A stretch of DNA of 63,608 nt, taken from assembly GCF_023051105.1 (NCBI RefSeq), contig NZ_JALKIL010000028.1, positions 1 through 63,608 of the forward strand, given 5' to 3'. Shown piece by piece: positions 43,014 to 53,107 of the stretch (its first letter is position 1; each line of letters begins with the position of its first letter). This DNA comes from Anaerobiospirillum sp. NML120449 (GTDB taxonomy: Bacteria > Pseudomonadota > Gammaproteobacteria > Enterobacterales > Succinivibrionaceae). The translations under genes were made by a program, and so were the position numbers. Under the pieces are notes generated by a model that saw only the letters and a program-made list of their open reading frames with translations, had not been told where the DNA came from and ran no database searches.

Positions 43014-43417
43014 CGCTAACCCTTAAATTATGACCAGTTGATGTACCTGTGCGGCTCAGGTGACCGGTGCCGGCAAAAATAACGTTCCAATATTGTAAAC
43101 GAAAAGTTTCAGCCTATGAGATTAAGTGAACAAAATCCCTGATTTAAGGGCGTTACGATATCAGCAGTACGGCGTCATGCTCTGCCTGACCATGCCGCCA
43201 TGCGCAGCCTTGCTGAGCTGCAGCAGCCGGTCGCGTCGCATGATCTGCACTGACAGCTGCGAAATGAGTTTACTGGTCATGACCTGGCAGCAGGCTGCTT
43301 AATGATGCTCTGCCAGGCTGCATAATTGTGCCCGGGTGCTAATCAGGTGCTGTGCAGGTTATGATGACTGCACTGTGTCTGGAAGTGGGGGCAAGTGCCC
43401 TTAAGAGGAGGGCAGTC
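43014..43417. promoter_or_regulatory. Divergent promoter region flavodoxin/AraC regulator
   Basis: About 400 bases between two divergent start codons. The half near the flavodoxin gene (43060-43150) is AT-richer. No certain operator was found. This is where an AraC-type protein would be expected to bind if it controls its neighbour. Confidence 0.4.
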
Positions 43418-44872
43418 ATGGATACGCTACAGGAAAAAGGTCAGGTACTCGAGCGCCTGCAAAAAGCAGCTCTCAGGGCTGCTCAGCCAGGCAGACTAAT
43501 CAACCTCAGGCACAGGGATCTGAATCTGTACTGCACTCCTGAATACGAGAGCTTATGGCCCGGCCATGAGGCAGGCGCAGCTCAGGGCGCTGCTGTGAGC
43601 TCAGGCAGCAGCGGCTCCGGTGCTGCAGTCCTGGACGAAGCGGGCTCCGGTGCTGCAGCCCTGGACGCAGTGGGCGCCGGTGGCGGCTCCTTTGGTGCAG
43701 TACAGCCAGCAACGAGGTGCATGGGCGGGCGCTGGCTTTATGAGCCCTGCTTTATCTTTGTGCTGTCAGGCTGGAAGTACATTACAGCCGGTAACAGCCG
43801 CTTCTGCATTGGTCCTGGTGAGTTTTTCATTACCTGTGTGCCTCTGCCTGTGGAAGTGGTTAACATACCTGACAGCAACAGCCATGCTTTTATTTCCCTG
43901 GCGCTGCGTTTTGATATGCGCCGCTGCGACCATATGCGCGCCTCTTTTTCCTCGCGCGAGCACCTCAAGTACAAGGCCAGGGTCAGGACCATGGCCGCAA
44001 CACGCAGGAACGGGGAGCACGGCGCTGCACTGTCTGACGCTGCAGGCGCTGGCGCCGGTGCGGCTGCAGGGACTGCTGCAGTGGCAACTGCAGGGGCTGC
44101 AGGCTGCTCTGCGCCGCCAGATGATGAGCTCAGGGTGTATACAGCTCTTGCTGCTGATGAGCTTGAGACCGGGCGCAGCACTGAGGTCATGGCCTGCAGT
44201 TATGACATGCTCTGCATGCTCGAAAGAATTGTGGACATGTACCTTGGTGACTGTCCAGATGAAGTGCCTTTTGAACTGGCTGTCAATCTTATGACCTATC
44301 ATCTGCTGCGCCATCCACAGGCCGGCTTTATGATCCTGCGCGCCATGAAGGATGAAAGTGCTCAGACCATGCACAGGGCTGTAAGGTTTATGGCCTCCGA
44401 CCTCACCTGGAGCTTTGATGCCGCTCAGCTGGCAAAGGTGCATGGCATGGACCCCTATCTGTTCACCCGCCACTTCAGTGCTGAGACCGGCATGACTCCT
44501 TTGCGCTGGTATAACAGGATCAGGCTCATCAAGCTCAGAATACTGATGCTTGAGCACAAAATGTCCCTTGATAAGGCTCTCAGGGTTATGAAAATGCCCT
44601 GCAGCTCCCAGACCCTGACCGCCTATCGCCAGTTCTTTGGCTGCCCGCCGGTACGCGATATAAAAAACCTTAAAAAGCAGCTTGAGAAGTCAGGTTACAT
44701 CCCCGGCGCAAATAAGGCCTCAGGTCGCACTGGCGCGTGCACCGCAGCCAGCGCTGCTGCCAGTGGCACTCCTGGCAACAGCACTGCCGCCCTCAGTGGC
44801 AGTGCAGGAGACAGGGGCTGCACGTTGCCTGCCGGGGCCGGGCCGCATGGCTTTATATACCCCGATGCCTGA
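43418..44872 (+). CDS. AraC-family transcriptional regulator with low-complexity insertions
   Basis: 484 residues from the ATG at 43418, which follows AGGAGG; earlier in-frame ATGs lack one. It has an AraC_N-type sensor domain (LINLRHRDLNLYCTPEYESL, then FIFVLSGWKYITAGNSRF and GPGEFFIT). The C-terminal AraC HTH pair is at about 345-440 (FDAAQLAKVHGMDPYLFTRHF, then ETGMTPLRWYNRIRLIKLR). The sensor domain is interrupted twice by Ala/Gly/Ser-rich stretches (about residues 50-95 and 205-245), and another closes the protein. AraC_N regulators often sit beside the oxidoreductase gene they control; the divergent exported flavodoxin is the likely target. The inducer is unknown. Confidence 0.85.
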   Translation: MDTLQEKGQVLERLQKAALRAAQPGRLINLRHRDLNLYCTPEYESLWPGHEAGAAQGAAVSSGSSGSGAAVLDEAGSGAAALDAVGAGGGSFGAVQPATRCMGGRWLYEPCFIFVLSGWKYITAGNSRFCIGPGEFFITCVPLPVEVVNIPDSNSHAFISLALRFDMRRCDHMRASFSSREHLKYKARVRTMAATRRNGEHGAALSDAAGAGAGAAAGTAAVATAGAAGCSAPPDDELRVYTALAADELETGRSTEVMACSYDMLCMLERIVDMYLGDCPDEVPFELAVNLMTYHLLRHPQAGFMILRAMKDESAQTMHRAVRFMASDLTWSFDAAQLAKVHGMDPYLFTRHFSAETGMTPLRWYNRIRLIKLRILMLEHKMSLDKALRVMKMPCSSQTLTAYRQFFGCPPVRDIKNLKKQLEKSGYIPGANKASGRTGACTAASAAASGTPGNSTAALSGSAGDRGCTLPAGAGPHGFIYPDA

Positions 44873-44888
44873 GATCTGAGAATAAAAA

Positions 44889-44922
44889 ACAGGCCCCGAA
44901 GGATTAGTTCTTCGGGGCCTGT
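44889..44922 (+). terminator. Terminator of the AraC regulator gene
   Basis: A 13-bp stem (44889-44901 with 44910-44922), ACAGGCCCCGAAG/CTTCGGGGCCTGT. The A-run on its left side could also serve the minus strand, for example the ZapB-like gene. Confidence 0.8.
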
Positions 44923-45020
44923 CTGTTATGGTGCTTTATAAAACCGCTTAGTTGGCGCGGCAGTGACGGTCAGCAGGGAGCTTATATTCCTGCCTTATGC
45001 TGCGTATGTGCCGGGGCCGA

Positions 45021-45278
45021 TCAGTTAATCTGACCCAGGGTCACAAGCACCTTGTCCATGCGGGAACGCCAGGTCTGGATAATCTCAAACAGACGTGCAT
45101 TTTCCTGCTTGTATTCTTCGAGCTCTCTTTTGAGTGCTGCTATTTCCATATCCTTCTGATCGAGGCTGCGGAATTTTTCATCAAGGCTGTCATTCATGTT
45201 TTCAGTCTTGGCAGCAATCTCAGTAAGCTCCTGAATCATCTCAAGCTCTCTGAGGCTCAGTTGTTCACGGTTATTCAT
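45021..45278 (-). CDS. zapB: Small coiled-coil protein, ZapB-like
   Basis: 85 residues, almost entirely one coiled coil with heptads (LELMIQELTEIAA-type spacing from residue 10 to 70). The C-terminal part NARLFEIIQTWRSRMDKVL resembles the C-terminal half of E. coli ZapB (NHLKEQQNGWQERLQALL). ZapB stabilises the FtsZ ring through ZapA. The position downstream of hslVU agrees with gammaproteobacteria where zapB lies near hslU. The similarity is weak because coiled coils look alike; no strong Shine-Dalgarno was seen. Confidence 0.6.
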   Translation of the reverse strand: MNNREQLSLRELEMIQELTEIAAKTENMNDSLDEKFRSLDQKDMEIAALKRELEEYKQENARLFEIIQTWRSRMDKVLVTLGQIN

Positions 45279-45868
45279 AAAATTGCGGCGCCGGTACTGC
45301 CTGTGATTTCAGTCAGCCGGGCGGTCTCCCTGCGCTGTTGCGTTAATAAGGTTCTTCTTAACTGCCTGTGCTCTGTGAAATGGTGCTCTGAAAATACAGA
45401 TCCTCAATTGCAGCAGACAGATGAATCACTGTCACCTGCACAGTGGCATGTCAGCTATGAGGGCGGACATTATGACAGATCGGACTCAGCGGCGACCAGG
45501 CACGGACTGAGACATTGTAATAGTAGCATTTTCAGGCCGAACGCGTACGTTCAAAGTCAAATTAGAGCTTACTTTTGTATGCCAGCTCTCATCTGTGCCC
45601 CGTATGCGGGCATAAAAAAACTCTGCTGTCTGAATGGAAACAGCAGAGTTTGAGTCCCGGGCAGGAGACAGTCCGTCATGGCCTGGCAGGACAGACAGTC
45701 GGGCAGGGCATGGCAGGCCAGACCGTCAGGCCAGACCGTCAGGCCGCCCATGGCTGCCATTGATGGCAGCCTGGGGCAGAGGCCGGCTGCGCGGGCGCCC
45801 CGGGCGGGGTCGTGCCTGAGGGGCGCGGGCGGCAGTGGCGGCGCGAGCGGAGGTCTTTTTGGGGGACT
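45279..45868. other. Intergenic region between hslU and the ZapB-like gene
   Basis: About 590 bases. The hslU-proximal part (45750-45860) is very GC-rich with ggcgcggg runs. A terminator lies at 45618-45651. The rest likely holds the promoter of the ZapB-like gene. Confidence 0.4.
45618..45651 (-). terminator. Terminator of the hslVU unit
   Basis: A 12-bp stem AAACTCTGCTGT/ACAGCAGAGTTT. On the minus strand it is followed by a run of T. It lies about 220 bases past the hslU stop. Confidence 0.82.
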
Positions 45869-47203
45869 TTAGAGAATGTAGCGGGACAGGTCCTCGTCCT
45901 GGACAATGTCGCTCAGGTGCCTGTTGACGTATTCGGCGTCAATCTCAACAGCTGTGCCTGGCATGTCAGGGGCCTCAAAGGAAATGCTGTCGAGCAGCTT
46001 CTCCATAAGAGTGTGCAGACGGCGGGCGCCGATGTTCTCAGTCTTTTCATTGACGGTGAAAGCATCTTCGGCAATGCGTCTGATGGCATCTTCAGTAAAG
46101 GTAACCTTTACATCTTCAGTGGCCAGCAGGTACTCATACTGCTTGGTAAGAGAGGCATGTGGCTCCTTGAGAATACGTACAAAGTCTTCAGCGGTTAATG
46201 GCTTTAACTCAACACGTATTGGCAGACGTCCCTGCAGCTCAGGTATGAGATCAGAAGGCTTGGCAATCTGGAAAGCACCTGAGGCTACAAAGAGAATATG
46301 GTCGGTACGTACCATGCCGTACTTGGTGTTGACCTGACAGCCTTCGATTAAAGGCAGCAGATCGCGCTGTACGCCCTGGCGTGACACTTCTCCACGGGAG
46401 CCGCCGCTGCTGCTGTCGCCACCGCAGATCTTGTCGATTTCGTCGATAAAGACAATGCCCTGGTTTTCACAGAGCTTTACGGCCTCGGCACGCAGATCAT
46501 CTGAGGAGGTGAGCTTTTCAGCCTCTTCCTGGCAGACTTCTTTGAAAGCATCCTTGATCTTCATTTTCTTGGTGACACTGCGGCCCTGAGATAGGGTATC
46601 AAACAGGGACTGGAGCTGATTGCTCATGTCATCCATAGGAGAGCTGCCGCCACCAATCAGGCTGAAGCCCTGAGTCTTTTCCTGGGTGCGGATTTCAATC
46701 TCACGGTCATCAAGCTCACCCTCACGCAGCTTCTTGCGGAAGATCTGACGGGTGTGATTGGACATTTTCTCGTCTTCGGTAGCTGAAGGATTAGGCAGCA
46801 GGGCGTCGAGAATGCGCTCCTCGGCAGCTTCCTGGGCACGGGTGTTGTTGCGCTTGAAAGCCTCTTCCTTGACCAGCTTCATGGCAACTTCCATGAGCTC
46901 ACGGATAATGGAGTCAACTTCCTTGCCTACGTAGCCCACTTCAGTGTACTTGGTGGCTTCAACCTTGATAAAAGGAGCTTTGGCAAGGGTTGCCAGACGG
47001 CGGGCAATTTCAGTCTTGCCCACACCGGTAGGTCCGATCATCAGTATGTTCTTAGGGTAGATTTCCTGACGAATCTTGGGATCAAGCTGCATGCGGCGCC
47101 AGCGGTTACGCATGGCAATAGCTACGGCACGCTTGGCTTCGCTCTGGCCGATAATATAGCGATCGAGCTCGCTGACAATCTCACGTGGGGTTAATTCTGA
47201 CAT
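45869..47203 (-). CDS. hslU: HslU ATPase, unfoldase of the HslVU protease
   Basis: The AAA+ ATPase that recognises, unfolds and feeds substrates into HslV. It begins [20 protein letters not shown], the normal N-terminus. Walker A is GPTGVGKTE and Walker B is IVFIDEID. The I-domain insertion sits between them, and the C-terminal [17 protein letters not shown] carries the tail that docks into HslV. Its 444 residues are normal. It starts 14 bases after hslV, so they are co-transcribed. Confidence 0.98.
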   Translation of the reverse strand: MSELTPREIVSELDRYIIGQSEAKRAVAIAMRNRWRRMQLDPKIRQEIYPKNILMIGPTGVGKTEIARRLATLAKAPFIKVEATKYTEVGYVGKEVDSIIRELMEVAMKLVKEEAFKRNNTRAQEAAEERILDALLPNPSATEDEKMSNHTRQIFRKKLREGELDDREIEIRTQEKTQGFSLIGGGSSPMDDMSNQLQSLFDTLSQGRSVTKKMKIKDAFKEVCQEEAEKLTSSDDLRAEAVKLCENQGIVFIDEIDKICGGDSSSGGSRGEVSRQGVQRDLLPLIEGCQVNTKYGMVRTDHILFVASGAFQIAKPSDLIPELQGRLPIRVELKPLTAEDFVRILKEPHASLTKQYEYLLATEDVKVTFTEDAIRRIAEDAFTVNEKTENIGARRLHTLMEKLLDSISFEAPDMPGTAVEIDAEYVNRHLSDIVQDEDLSRYIL

Positions 47204-47217
47204 GGTGTCGATCCTTA

Positions 47218-47820
47218 TTAATCGGCGCTCCAGGAGCCGGACTCCTGAGGCTTGCTTTCACTTGTGCTGCTGTCTTTGTTTTCAGCACCCTCATTGAAAT
47301 CAATGGTTTCGATGATGTGATTCTGGTTGGTAAAGACACAGATCTCGCCTGCAATCTTCAGAGACTGGCGGACAATTTCCTCAGCACTGAGATCAGTATT
47401 GCGCGCCAGAGCACGTGCTGCTGACAGGGCATAGTTGCCGCCTGAACCTGTTGCCAGGATGTCATCATCCATGCGCACAACATCACCCGAGCCTGAAATG
47501 AGGAAGCTGCTTTCCTTGTCAGCCACGATCAGGATAGCTTCGAGCTTGCGCAGCATTTTGTCGGTACGCCAGTCCTTGACCAGAGCAACGCAGGCGCGCT
47601 CTAAAATACCCTGATGGGCCTCAAGCTTCTTTTCAAAGAGGTCAAGCAGGGTAAAGGCATCGGCAGTGGAGCCGGCAAAGCCGGTAATTACACGGCCCTT
47701 GAAAAGACGGCGGATTTTACGGGCATTGTCCTTTAAGACGGTGCTCTGTCCCATGGTAACCTGACCGTCACCACCGACAGCAACCACACCATTTCTGCGT
47801 ACGGAAACAATAGTTGTCAT
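47218..47820 (-). CDS. hslV: HslV protease subunit
   Basis: A threonine peptidase forming the double-hexamer core of HslVU. Met1 is removed to expose the nucleophile Thr2 ([11 protein letters not shown]). [10 protein letters not shown], the catalytic-core Lys region (NARKIRRLF) and [14 protein letters not shown] are intact. Normal HslV is about 175 residues; here about 25 extra Ser/Glu/Lys residues extend the C-terminus (after [10 protein letters not shown]). Co-transcribed with hslU. Confidence 0.98.
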   Translation of the reverse strand: MTTIVSVRRNGVVAVGGDGQVTMGQSTVLKDNARKIRRLFKGRVITGFAGSTADAFTLLDLFEKKLEAHQGILERACVALVKDWRTDKMLRKLEAILIVADKESSFLISGSGDVVRMDDDILATGSGGNYALSAARALARNTDLSAEEIVRQSLKIAGEICVFTNQNHIIETIDFNEGAENKDSSTSESKPQESGSWSAD

Positions 47821-48281
47821 AGCAATATAATTCCAATTTAGGCTGAGCCTTAGTTCAATGCCCGTCAGTACTCTGATCTGGCAATAATATCTTTAACTAA
47901 GTGGGGGCGCACTGCCCGAATATCAAGGTCAGATGCAAAAGCACCATTGCAATGACCATCAAAAAGCAAACATATGGCTTTGACTTCGACAGCTGCAGTA
48001 CTTTATTGAGCATAGTGCATCTTGCCTGGGAAAGACCCAGAATGCCCCAAAAGCCTCGCAGGCCTGGCCACCTGGCAATAAGGCAGCCGGGCAGCCGCGC
48101 CGCCGGTGTCAGGGCAACCAGGATATGCAGGGCAGCCGCGCCGCCGGTGTCAGGGCAACCAGGATATGCCGGGCAGCCGCGCCGCCAGTGTCAGGGCAGG
48201 TCGAGCATGCCGGCAGCAGCGCTGCTGTTGTCCGGTATGCCTGGCAGGGCGGGCCTGGGGCTGAGTGCAGGGTTGCAAATA
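47821..48281. other. Intergenic region upstream of hslV
   Basis: About 460 bases with the hslVU promoter on the minus strand. A heat-shock promoter would be expected for hslVU, but I could not identify matching hexamers with proper spacing. It contains a 41-bp tandem repeat. Confidence 0.4.
48089..48207. repeat. 41-bp tandem repeat, about three copies
   Basis: Units starting 48089, 48130 and 48171 read gggcagccgcgccgcc(g/a)gtg and continue with tcagggca. The third diverges after about 28 bases. Confidence 0.9.
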
Positions 48282-48319
48282 AATAAGAGCCGGTCCTCTT
48301 GCGGGGACCGGCTCTTATT
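48282..48319. terminator. Terminator downstream of ftsN
   Basis: A 15-bp stem AATAAGAGCCGGTCC/GGACCGGCTCTTATT with an 8-base loop. It lies 43 bases past the ftsN stop on the minus strand. Confidence 0.8.
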
Positions 48320-48361
48320 ATGTGCGCTGCAGGTAAACAGCGCATGAAATCCCGGAGCGGG

Positions 48362-49054
48362 TTACTGCTTGATAAGAGCGCAGCGCTGCAGCAGGCCTTT
48401 GTTGGCCAGATCATTGAAAGTCTTGCGGGCCTCTTCAGCCTTGTCAAAAGGACCAATCTGCAGGCCATGGCTGCCATCCTGATTCTTGATGACGCTGGCG
48501 CTGATGCCCTGGAAAGCAAGTACAGCCTTCTGGCTTTCAGCTGCTGCTACAGTAGTGTAGCTGTCGCAAAAGAGCATGGTCTTTTCAGCAACAGGACGGG
48601 TCTGAGGAGCACTCTGGCCCTGAGGGGCTGCAAGAGTGGTTTCGTCATAGTCGTCCTCTGTTGGCAGAGGAGCAGGTCCAGGAACGGTAGACTCATTGGA
48701 GTAATCGCCCTTCATGCCGGCAAAAGGATCATTGTTCATGCCCTGATCTGATGGACTGGCAGGAGCATCGTTGAGCAGGCTTTCAAGACCGCCGCCCACA
48801 TGATTGCCGTCATTTTCAAAATCATAGCGCTGTGAGCTTGGCAGCTTCAGACTGCCGTCCTGGCCACTGGCAGGAACCTGCTCGACTACATTGCCTGAGC
48901 CGTTGTCAGCCGGGGTTTTGCTGTCATCTTCAGTAAGAGACAGCAGGAAGCTTACAAACAGCAGAACGATAAAGGCTATGCCGCCCAGTGCAAGTACGCG
49001 CTTTTTCTGAGGTGGCATTTCCTTGCCATTGAGCAGATTGTCGATCAGTTTCAC
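48362..49054 (-). CDS. ftsN: FtsN-like SPOR-domain cell division protein
   Basis: Short cytoplasmic N-terminus with a Lys/Arg-rich patch (PQKKR), one membrane segment (VLALGGIAFIVLLFVSFLL), then a disordered periplasmic linker. A C-terminal SPOR domain of about 70 residues follows (about 155-230). Two Cys (CDSYTT and QRCALI) fit the conserved FtsN disulfide. SPOR domains bind denuded peptidoglycan at the septum. The order argS-ftsN-hslV-hslU supports ftsN. A GTG start at 49054 is favoured because GAGGA lies at proper distance; an ATG eight codons upstream (49078) has no Shine-Dalgarno. At about 230 residues it is shorter than E. coli FtsN (319). Confidence 0.82.
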   Translation of the reverse strand: MKLIDNLLNGKEMPPQKKRVLALGGIAFIVLLFVSFLLSLTEDDSKTPADNGSGNVVEQVPASGQDGSLKLPSSQRYDFENDGNHVGGGLESLLNDAPASPSDQGMNNDPFAGMKGDYSNESTVPGPAPLPTEDDYDETTLAAPQGQSAPQTRPVAEKTMLFCDSYTTVAAAESQKAVLAFQGISASVIKNQDGSHGLQIGPFDKAEEARKTFNDLANKGLLQRCALIKQ

Positions 49055-49372
49055 CTTTCTATCCTCAATGATGACCATCTGTCAGGCTCAGCCTGCAGAA
49101 ATCTGGTCATGATGGCTGCACAAGGCAGTTCAATGTTACTTTCGCCGGCAGTGGGCCTCAATCATCCCATAAGGGACCAGTGCCAGTCGTTATCAGCGCT
49201 GCAGCAATGCCGCTCTCAGCCAGGTAACCGGTACAGGCTGAACCTGCTGGCAGGCCGGAATTACTGCAGCTGCACAGCAGCTTCTCAGCCAGTACAGGCT
49301 GCCTGTAACGCAGGCTCATGCTCTGGCTGTCAGTGCTGATAAAGGCGTGAAACTCCTTGAAATCAGGGAGTA
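49055..49372. other. Intergenic region between argS and ftsN
   Basis: About 320 bases with several ctgcag/cagcag motifs. No terminator with a clear T-run. ftsN could be read from argS or from a promoter here. Confidence 0.4.
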
Positions 49373-51109
49373 TTACATTTTTTCCATTACCTGGATGCCC
49401 AGCAGGTTAAGGCCCTGCCTGAGCACACGTGCGGTCAGAGCGCACAGAGCAAGACGGGAGCGGCTGGTCTGCTCGTCAACGCCTTCCTTGAGAACCGGGC
49501 AGGCCTCGTAGAAGCGCATGAAGGTACCGGAAAGCTCAAAGAGATAAGTACACAGCAGGTGCGGCATGGCCTTGGCAGCTACTGAGTTTACGGTATCAGA
49601 GAAAGCCAGCAGACGGGTAGCCAGTGCCTCTTCAGCCTCTTCATTAATCACGATTTGACCTGGAGTTCTGTCGGTCTTGCGGAAGATGGACTGAATACGG
49701 CTGTAAGCATACTGCAGATATGGAGCAGTGTTGCCCTCAAAGGAGAGCATCATGTCCCAGTCAAAGATATAGTCGGTAAGACGGTTCTTGGACAGGTCAG
49801 CATACTTGACGGCGCCAATGGCAATATCATGAATCACACGCTCTCGCTCACCTGGCTCGTAGACAGAGCCACGCTCGGTAAGCATGGCGTCAACGCGCTT
49901 TTCGGCCTCATCGAGCAGATCCTTGAGCTTTACGGTGCCGCCGGTTCTGGTCTTGAACGGCTTGCCATCCTTGCCCAGCATCATGCCAAAGGCTTCGTGT
50001 TCGCAGCTTACATTCTCAGGCAGGTAGCCGGCGATACGGGCAATCTGCCACACAGATTCAAGGTGCTGATGCTGGCGGGAGTCAGTAAAGTACATCAGAC
50101 GGTTGGCATTGAACTTTTCAACACGGTACTTGACGCAGGCCAGATCGGTAGTGGCATACAGGAAGCCGCCATCACTCTTGCGGATGATAATGCCCAGTGG
50201 CTCGCCTTCCTTGTTTTTGTATTCATCAAGATAAACAACTACAGCGCCCTTATCCTCAACAGCAATGCCGCGTGAGAGCAGGTCTGTAACCACCTCAGGG
50301 AGCATGTCGTTGTAGATACTTTCACCCATCATGTCTTTCTGGGTCAGAGTTACATTCAGGCGATCGTAGATAAGCTGGTTCTGATCCATGGTGATTTTGA
50401 CCAGCTTCTGCCACATTTCGTGACAGTAGCTGTCACCGCCCTGCAGACGTACTACATAGGAGCGGGCCTTGACAGCAAATTCCTCATCTTCGTCATAGCA
50501 GCGCTTGGCTTCACGGTAGAAAGCCTCAAAGTCGCTGAGATTTAGGGCATCATCGTTTTCCTTTTCACACTTTTCAAGGTAGGCGATGAGCATGCCAAAC
50601 TGGGTGCCCCAGTCACCAACATGGTTGGCTCGGATAACGTTATTGCCCAGAAACTCCAGAACGCGTACTACGGCATCTCCAATCACAGTAGAACGGATAT
50701 GGTGAACGGCCATTTCCTTGGCAACGTTTGGAGCTGAGTAGTCAACTACAATGTTCTGAGGCTGTTCAGCAACTGCTACACCAAGGCGCTCATCGGCGAG
50801 CATGGCCTCAAGCTGGGAGGCTGTGTGGCTTGAGTTGACAAAGAAATTGATAAAGCCTGGACCTGCGATCTCGGTTTTGGCAATACGGCTGTCGTCAGGG
50901 AGATTATCTACAATGAGCTGAGCCAGTTCGCGGGGATTTTTGCCCAGTGGCTTAGCCAGCATCATGGCGATATTGGTAGCAAAGTCGCCATGGCTCTTGT
51001 CCTTGGTTCGGTCAATTCGGATTTTGCTCTCAACATCATCAGGGATGGCAAAATCTGCTTTTAAGCTGTTAAGACTTGCAAGAACTGAAGAAGCAACAAT
51101 ATCTTTCAT
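49373..51109 (-). CDS. argS: Arginyl-tRNA synthetase
   Basis: Class I aminoacyl-tRNA synthetase charging tRNA-Arg. The start at 51109 gives [13 protein letters not shown]; a 21-codon upstream extension lacks family similarity. The N-terminal Add-1 tRNA D-loop domain leads to the signature [20 protein letters not shown], with HHIR as the HIGH-equivalent motif (about 120-137). [10 protein letters not shown] follows, then the anticodon-binding DALR domain, which ends the protein ([13 protein letters not shown]). 578 residues is normal. No strong Shine-Dalgarno was found. Confidence 0.97.
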   Translation of the reverse strand: MKDIVASSVLASLNSLKADFAIPDDVESKIRIDRTKDKSHGDFATNIAMMLAKPLGKNPRELAQLIVDNLPDDSRIAKTEIAGPGFINFFVNSSHTASQLEAMLADERLGVAVAEQPQNIVVDYSAPNVAKEMAVHHIRSTVIGDAVVRVLEFLGNNVIRANHVGDWGTQFGMLIAYLEKCEKENDDALNLSDFEAFYREAKRCYDEDEEFAVKARSYVVRLQGGDSYCHEMWQKLVKITMDQNQLIYDRLNVTLTQKDMMGESIYNDMLPEVVTDLLSRGIAVEDKGAVVVYLDEYKNKEGEPLGIIIRKSDGGFLYATTDLACVKYRVEKFNANRLMYFTDSRQHQHLESVWQIARIAGYLPENVSCEHEAFGMMLGKDGKPFKTRTGGTVKLKDLLDEAEKRVDAMLTERGSVYEPGERERVIHDIAIGAVKYADLSKNRLTDYIFDWDMMLSFEGNTAPYLQYAYSRIQSIFRKTDRTPGQIVINEEAEEALATRLLAFSDTVNSVAAKAMPHLLCTYLFELSGTFMRFYEACPVLKEGVDEQTSRSRLALCALTARVLRQGLNLLGIQVMEKM

Positions 51110-51669
51110 AAAAAATCGCAGGCCGGATATGGTGGTTGCCATATAAGCCTGCAGGTCTCCTATACTGGGCACAACAGGATGTTATTCCCCCGGTGAGGCC
51201 GACAAAAGCAGCCTGACATACGGGGCACTCGCAGTGCTGACAGCAGCGCCTGTTACCAGAATGCAAACCAGACTGATAAATGCATGTTTATCAGCTTTGC
51301 AGGGTGTATGAGGCTTGTGATTACCGTCAGAACCAAAATATCATATTATAACATAGCACCATGCGCTCATATGGCGCTTTTACCTGCAGCAAAACAGCCG
51401 GCAAGACTGAAGCACAGCGCTAACAGATCCGATTTATTCATGCTTTATGACGCCCCTGATGCATAGCATGGGGCCCACCCTGAGACCTGCCTGTCATACC
51501 ACAGCGCTGCAGGCCCGGGGCCATAGCCCGAGTTCCATGCCCAAGGTCCATTCCCGATATCCATGCCCGGATCAGACCCAGGCAAGGCTATGGCGCCTGA
51601 GCGGCCGGGTAAGGCGCTGCTGGCGGCGCTGGCTGCAAATATGGATTCAAGCCACAGGAAGAGTAATTA
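51110..51669. other. Divergent intergenic region argS/GT9
   Basis: About 560 bases. An AT-rich stretch (51330-51440) is the best promoter candidate. GC-rich ccatgcccg-type repeats follow near 51500-51570. No gene accepted. Confidence 0.4.
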
Positions 51670-52746
51670 ATGGCACAGTATCGCAATATCATTATTTCCC
51701 GAACCGACAAGATAGGCGATTTTGTCGTCTCAATACCTTCCTACGCCACCATGAAGGCCATGTATCCTCAGGCCCGCATCATCGCTCTGGTGAGCAAAAA
51801 CAATCACATCATTGCCCGCAATGTCGACTGTATCGATCACTGTGTGAATATAGATGATTACGCGGACAAAGATCAGCTTCTTGCTGCCATCAGGGCTCTT
51901 GAGCCTGATGTATTTGTGGCCCTGGTATCAAATAACGAGATTTCCGCGCTGGCTAAAAAGAGCGGCGCCCCGATTCGTATCGGCCCATACTCAAAGATGA
52001 TGTCGTTTTTCCATTACAACAGAGGGGTAAGACAGCGTCGCTCCCGGAGCATAAAGAGTGAGGCTGAGTACAATCTTGATCTGGTGCGTTCGCTCGATCC
52101 GGCACGCTTTGATGAGGTGGGTATTCAGGCCTCACGCATACACTACAGTGAAGATGATGCTGCATTGGTCGACAGCTGGCTCAAAAAGCAGGGCGCCGGT
52201 TCGCGACCTTTCATTCTGATCAATCCTTTTACCGGTGGCTCGGGCTCTAATATCAACGATGAGCACTATGCTCAGGTAATTGCCACTCTGCTTGATCCCA
52301 GGACGGCTCAGGATGCAGGCATCAATACTGCCGATCACGCCTTTGATGTGATTATCATGGGCATGGAGCAAAACGCTCAGAGTATGGAGCAGATGGTGGC
52401 TGGTCTTGATGAGCAGGCCAGATCAAGGGTCTATCTGTTTATCAACAGTGCAAGTCTTATGGTGGCAGCTGCCATGGTGGATCGCTGTACATTCTTTATT
52501 GGACCAAGCACAGGCATCACCCAGATTGCAGGCAATTACCGCAAGGCCTGTATCTGCTTTTACTCTACCCGCATCTCCAACTCCCATACTCGCTGGGCCC
52601 TTTATGGCGACAGGGATGAGCACCCTGTGACCCTCAGGCTTGAAGATCTTCACCCTGAGACCAAAAAGCTCATTACCATGACCCCAGAGATTAAGCAGCA
52701 GATTGTAGCCCCGGCCATGAGCGCACTTAAGAGCCTGCTTTCATGA
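51670..52746 (+). CDS. GT9 heptosyltransferase-family glycosyltransferase
   Basis: 358 residues. The N-terminal ISRTDKIGDFVVSIPSYATM and C-terminal CTFFIGPSTGITQIAGNYRKACICFY define the GT9 (ADP-heptose:LPS heptosyltransferase) family. It is neither WaaF nor OpsX in detail and resembles third-heptose (WaaQ-like) or related enzymes. It acts on the inner-membrane cytoplasmic face. GGAAGAG precedes the ATG. The LPS glucosyltransferase-like gene follows in the same direction after about 360 bases. Confidence 0.85.
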   Translation: MAQYRNIIISRTDKIGDFVVSIPSYATMKAMYPQARIIALVSKNNHIIARNVDCIDHCVNIDDYADKDQLLAAIRALEPDVFVALVSNNEISALAKKSGAPIRIGPYSKMMSFFHYNRGVRQRRSRSIKSEAEYNLDLVRSLDPARFDEVGIQASRIHYSEDDAALVDSWLKKQGAGSRPFILINPFTGGSGSNINDEHYAQVIATLLDPRTAQDAGINTADHAFDVIIMGMEQNAQSMEQMVAGLDEQARSRVYLFINSASLMVAAAMVDRCTFFIGPSTGITQIAGNYRKACICFYSTRISNSHTRWALYGDRDEHPVTLRLEDLHPETKKLITMTPEIKQQIVAPAMSALKSLLS

Positions 52747-52870
52747 AGGTCATGACGAGCGGCGCTGCCTGGCAGTCCCGGCTCCGTCACCAGCGCCGGC
52801 AGCCCCGGTTCAAGCCTTGGCCTCATGGCTCATGCCCGACCTGCGGCCCCATGCTGACATATGGCTCAAT

Positions 52871-53004
52871 GCACGAGGCATGGCTCCATGACGGAGATCT
52901 GGGCCCATGCACGAGGCATGGCCCCATGACGGAGATCTGGACCCATGCATGAGGCATGGCCCCATGACGGAGATCTGGGCCCATGCATGAGGTATGGCCC
53001 CATT
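52871..53004. repeat. 38-bp tandem repeat, about 3.5 copies
   Basis: Units start at 52871, 52909, 52947 and 52985 with gca(c/t)gaggcatggc and continue ccatgacggagatctgg. They lie between the two glycosyltransferase genes. Contiguous, so not CRISPR. Confidence 0.92.
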
Positions 53005-53107
53005 ACCGGGATATGCCCCTGCAGGTCACGCATGGTCCGATGAGGACTGCAGGTATATATAATCATCAGAACAACCACAGAACAGCAACGAAACAAGAGG
53101 CCCGGAC

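Noticed and set aside
47821..47900. Heat-shock (sigma-32) promoter for hslVU
   Set aside because: A TTGAAC is present on the minus strand, but no matching -10 at proper spacing was found.
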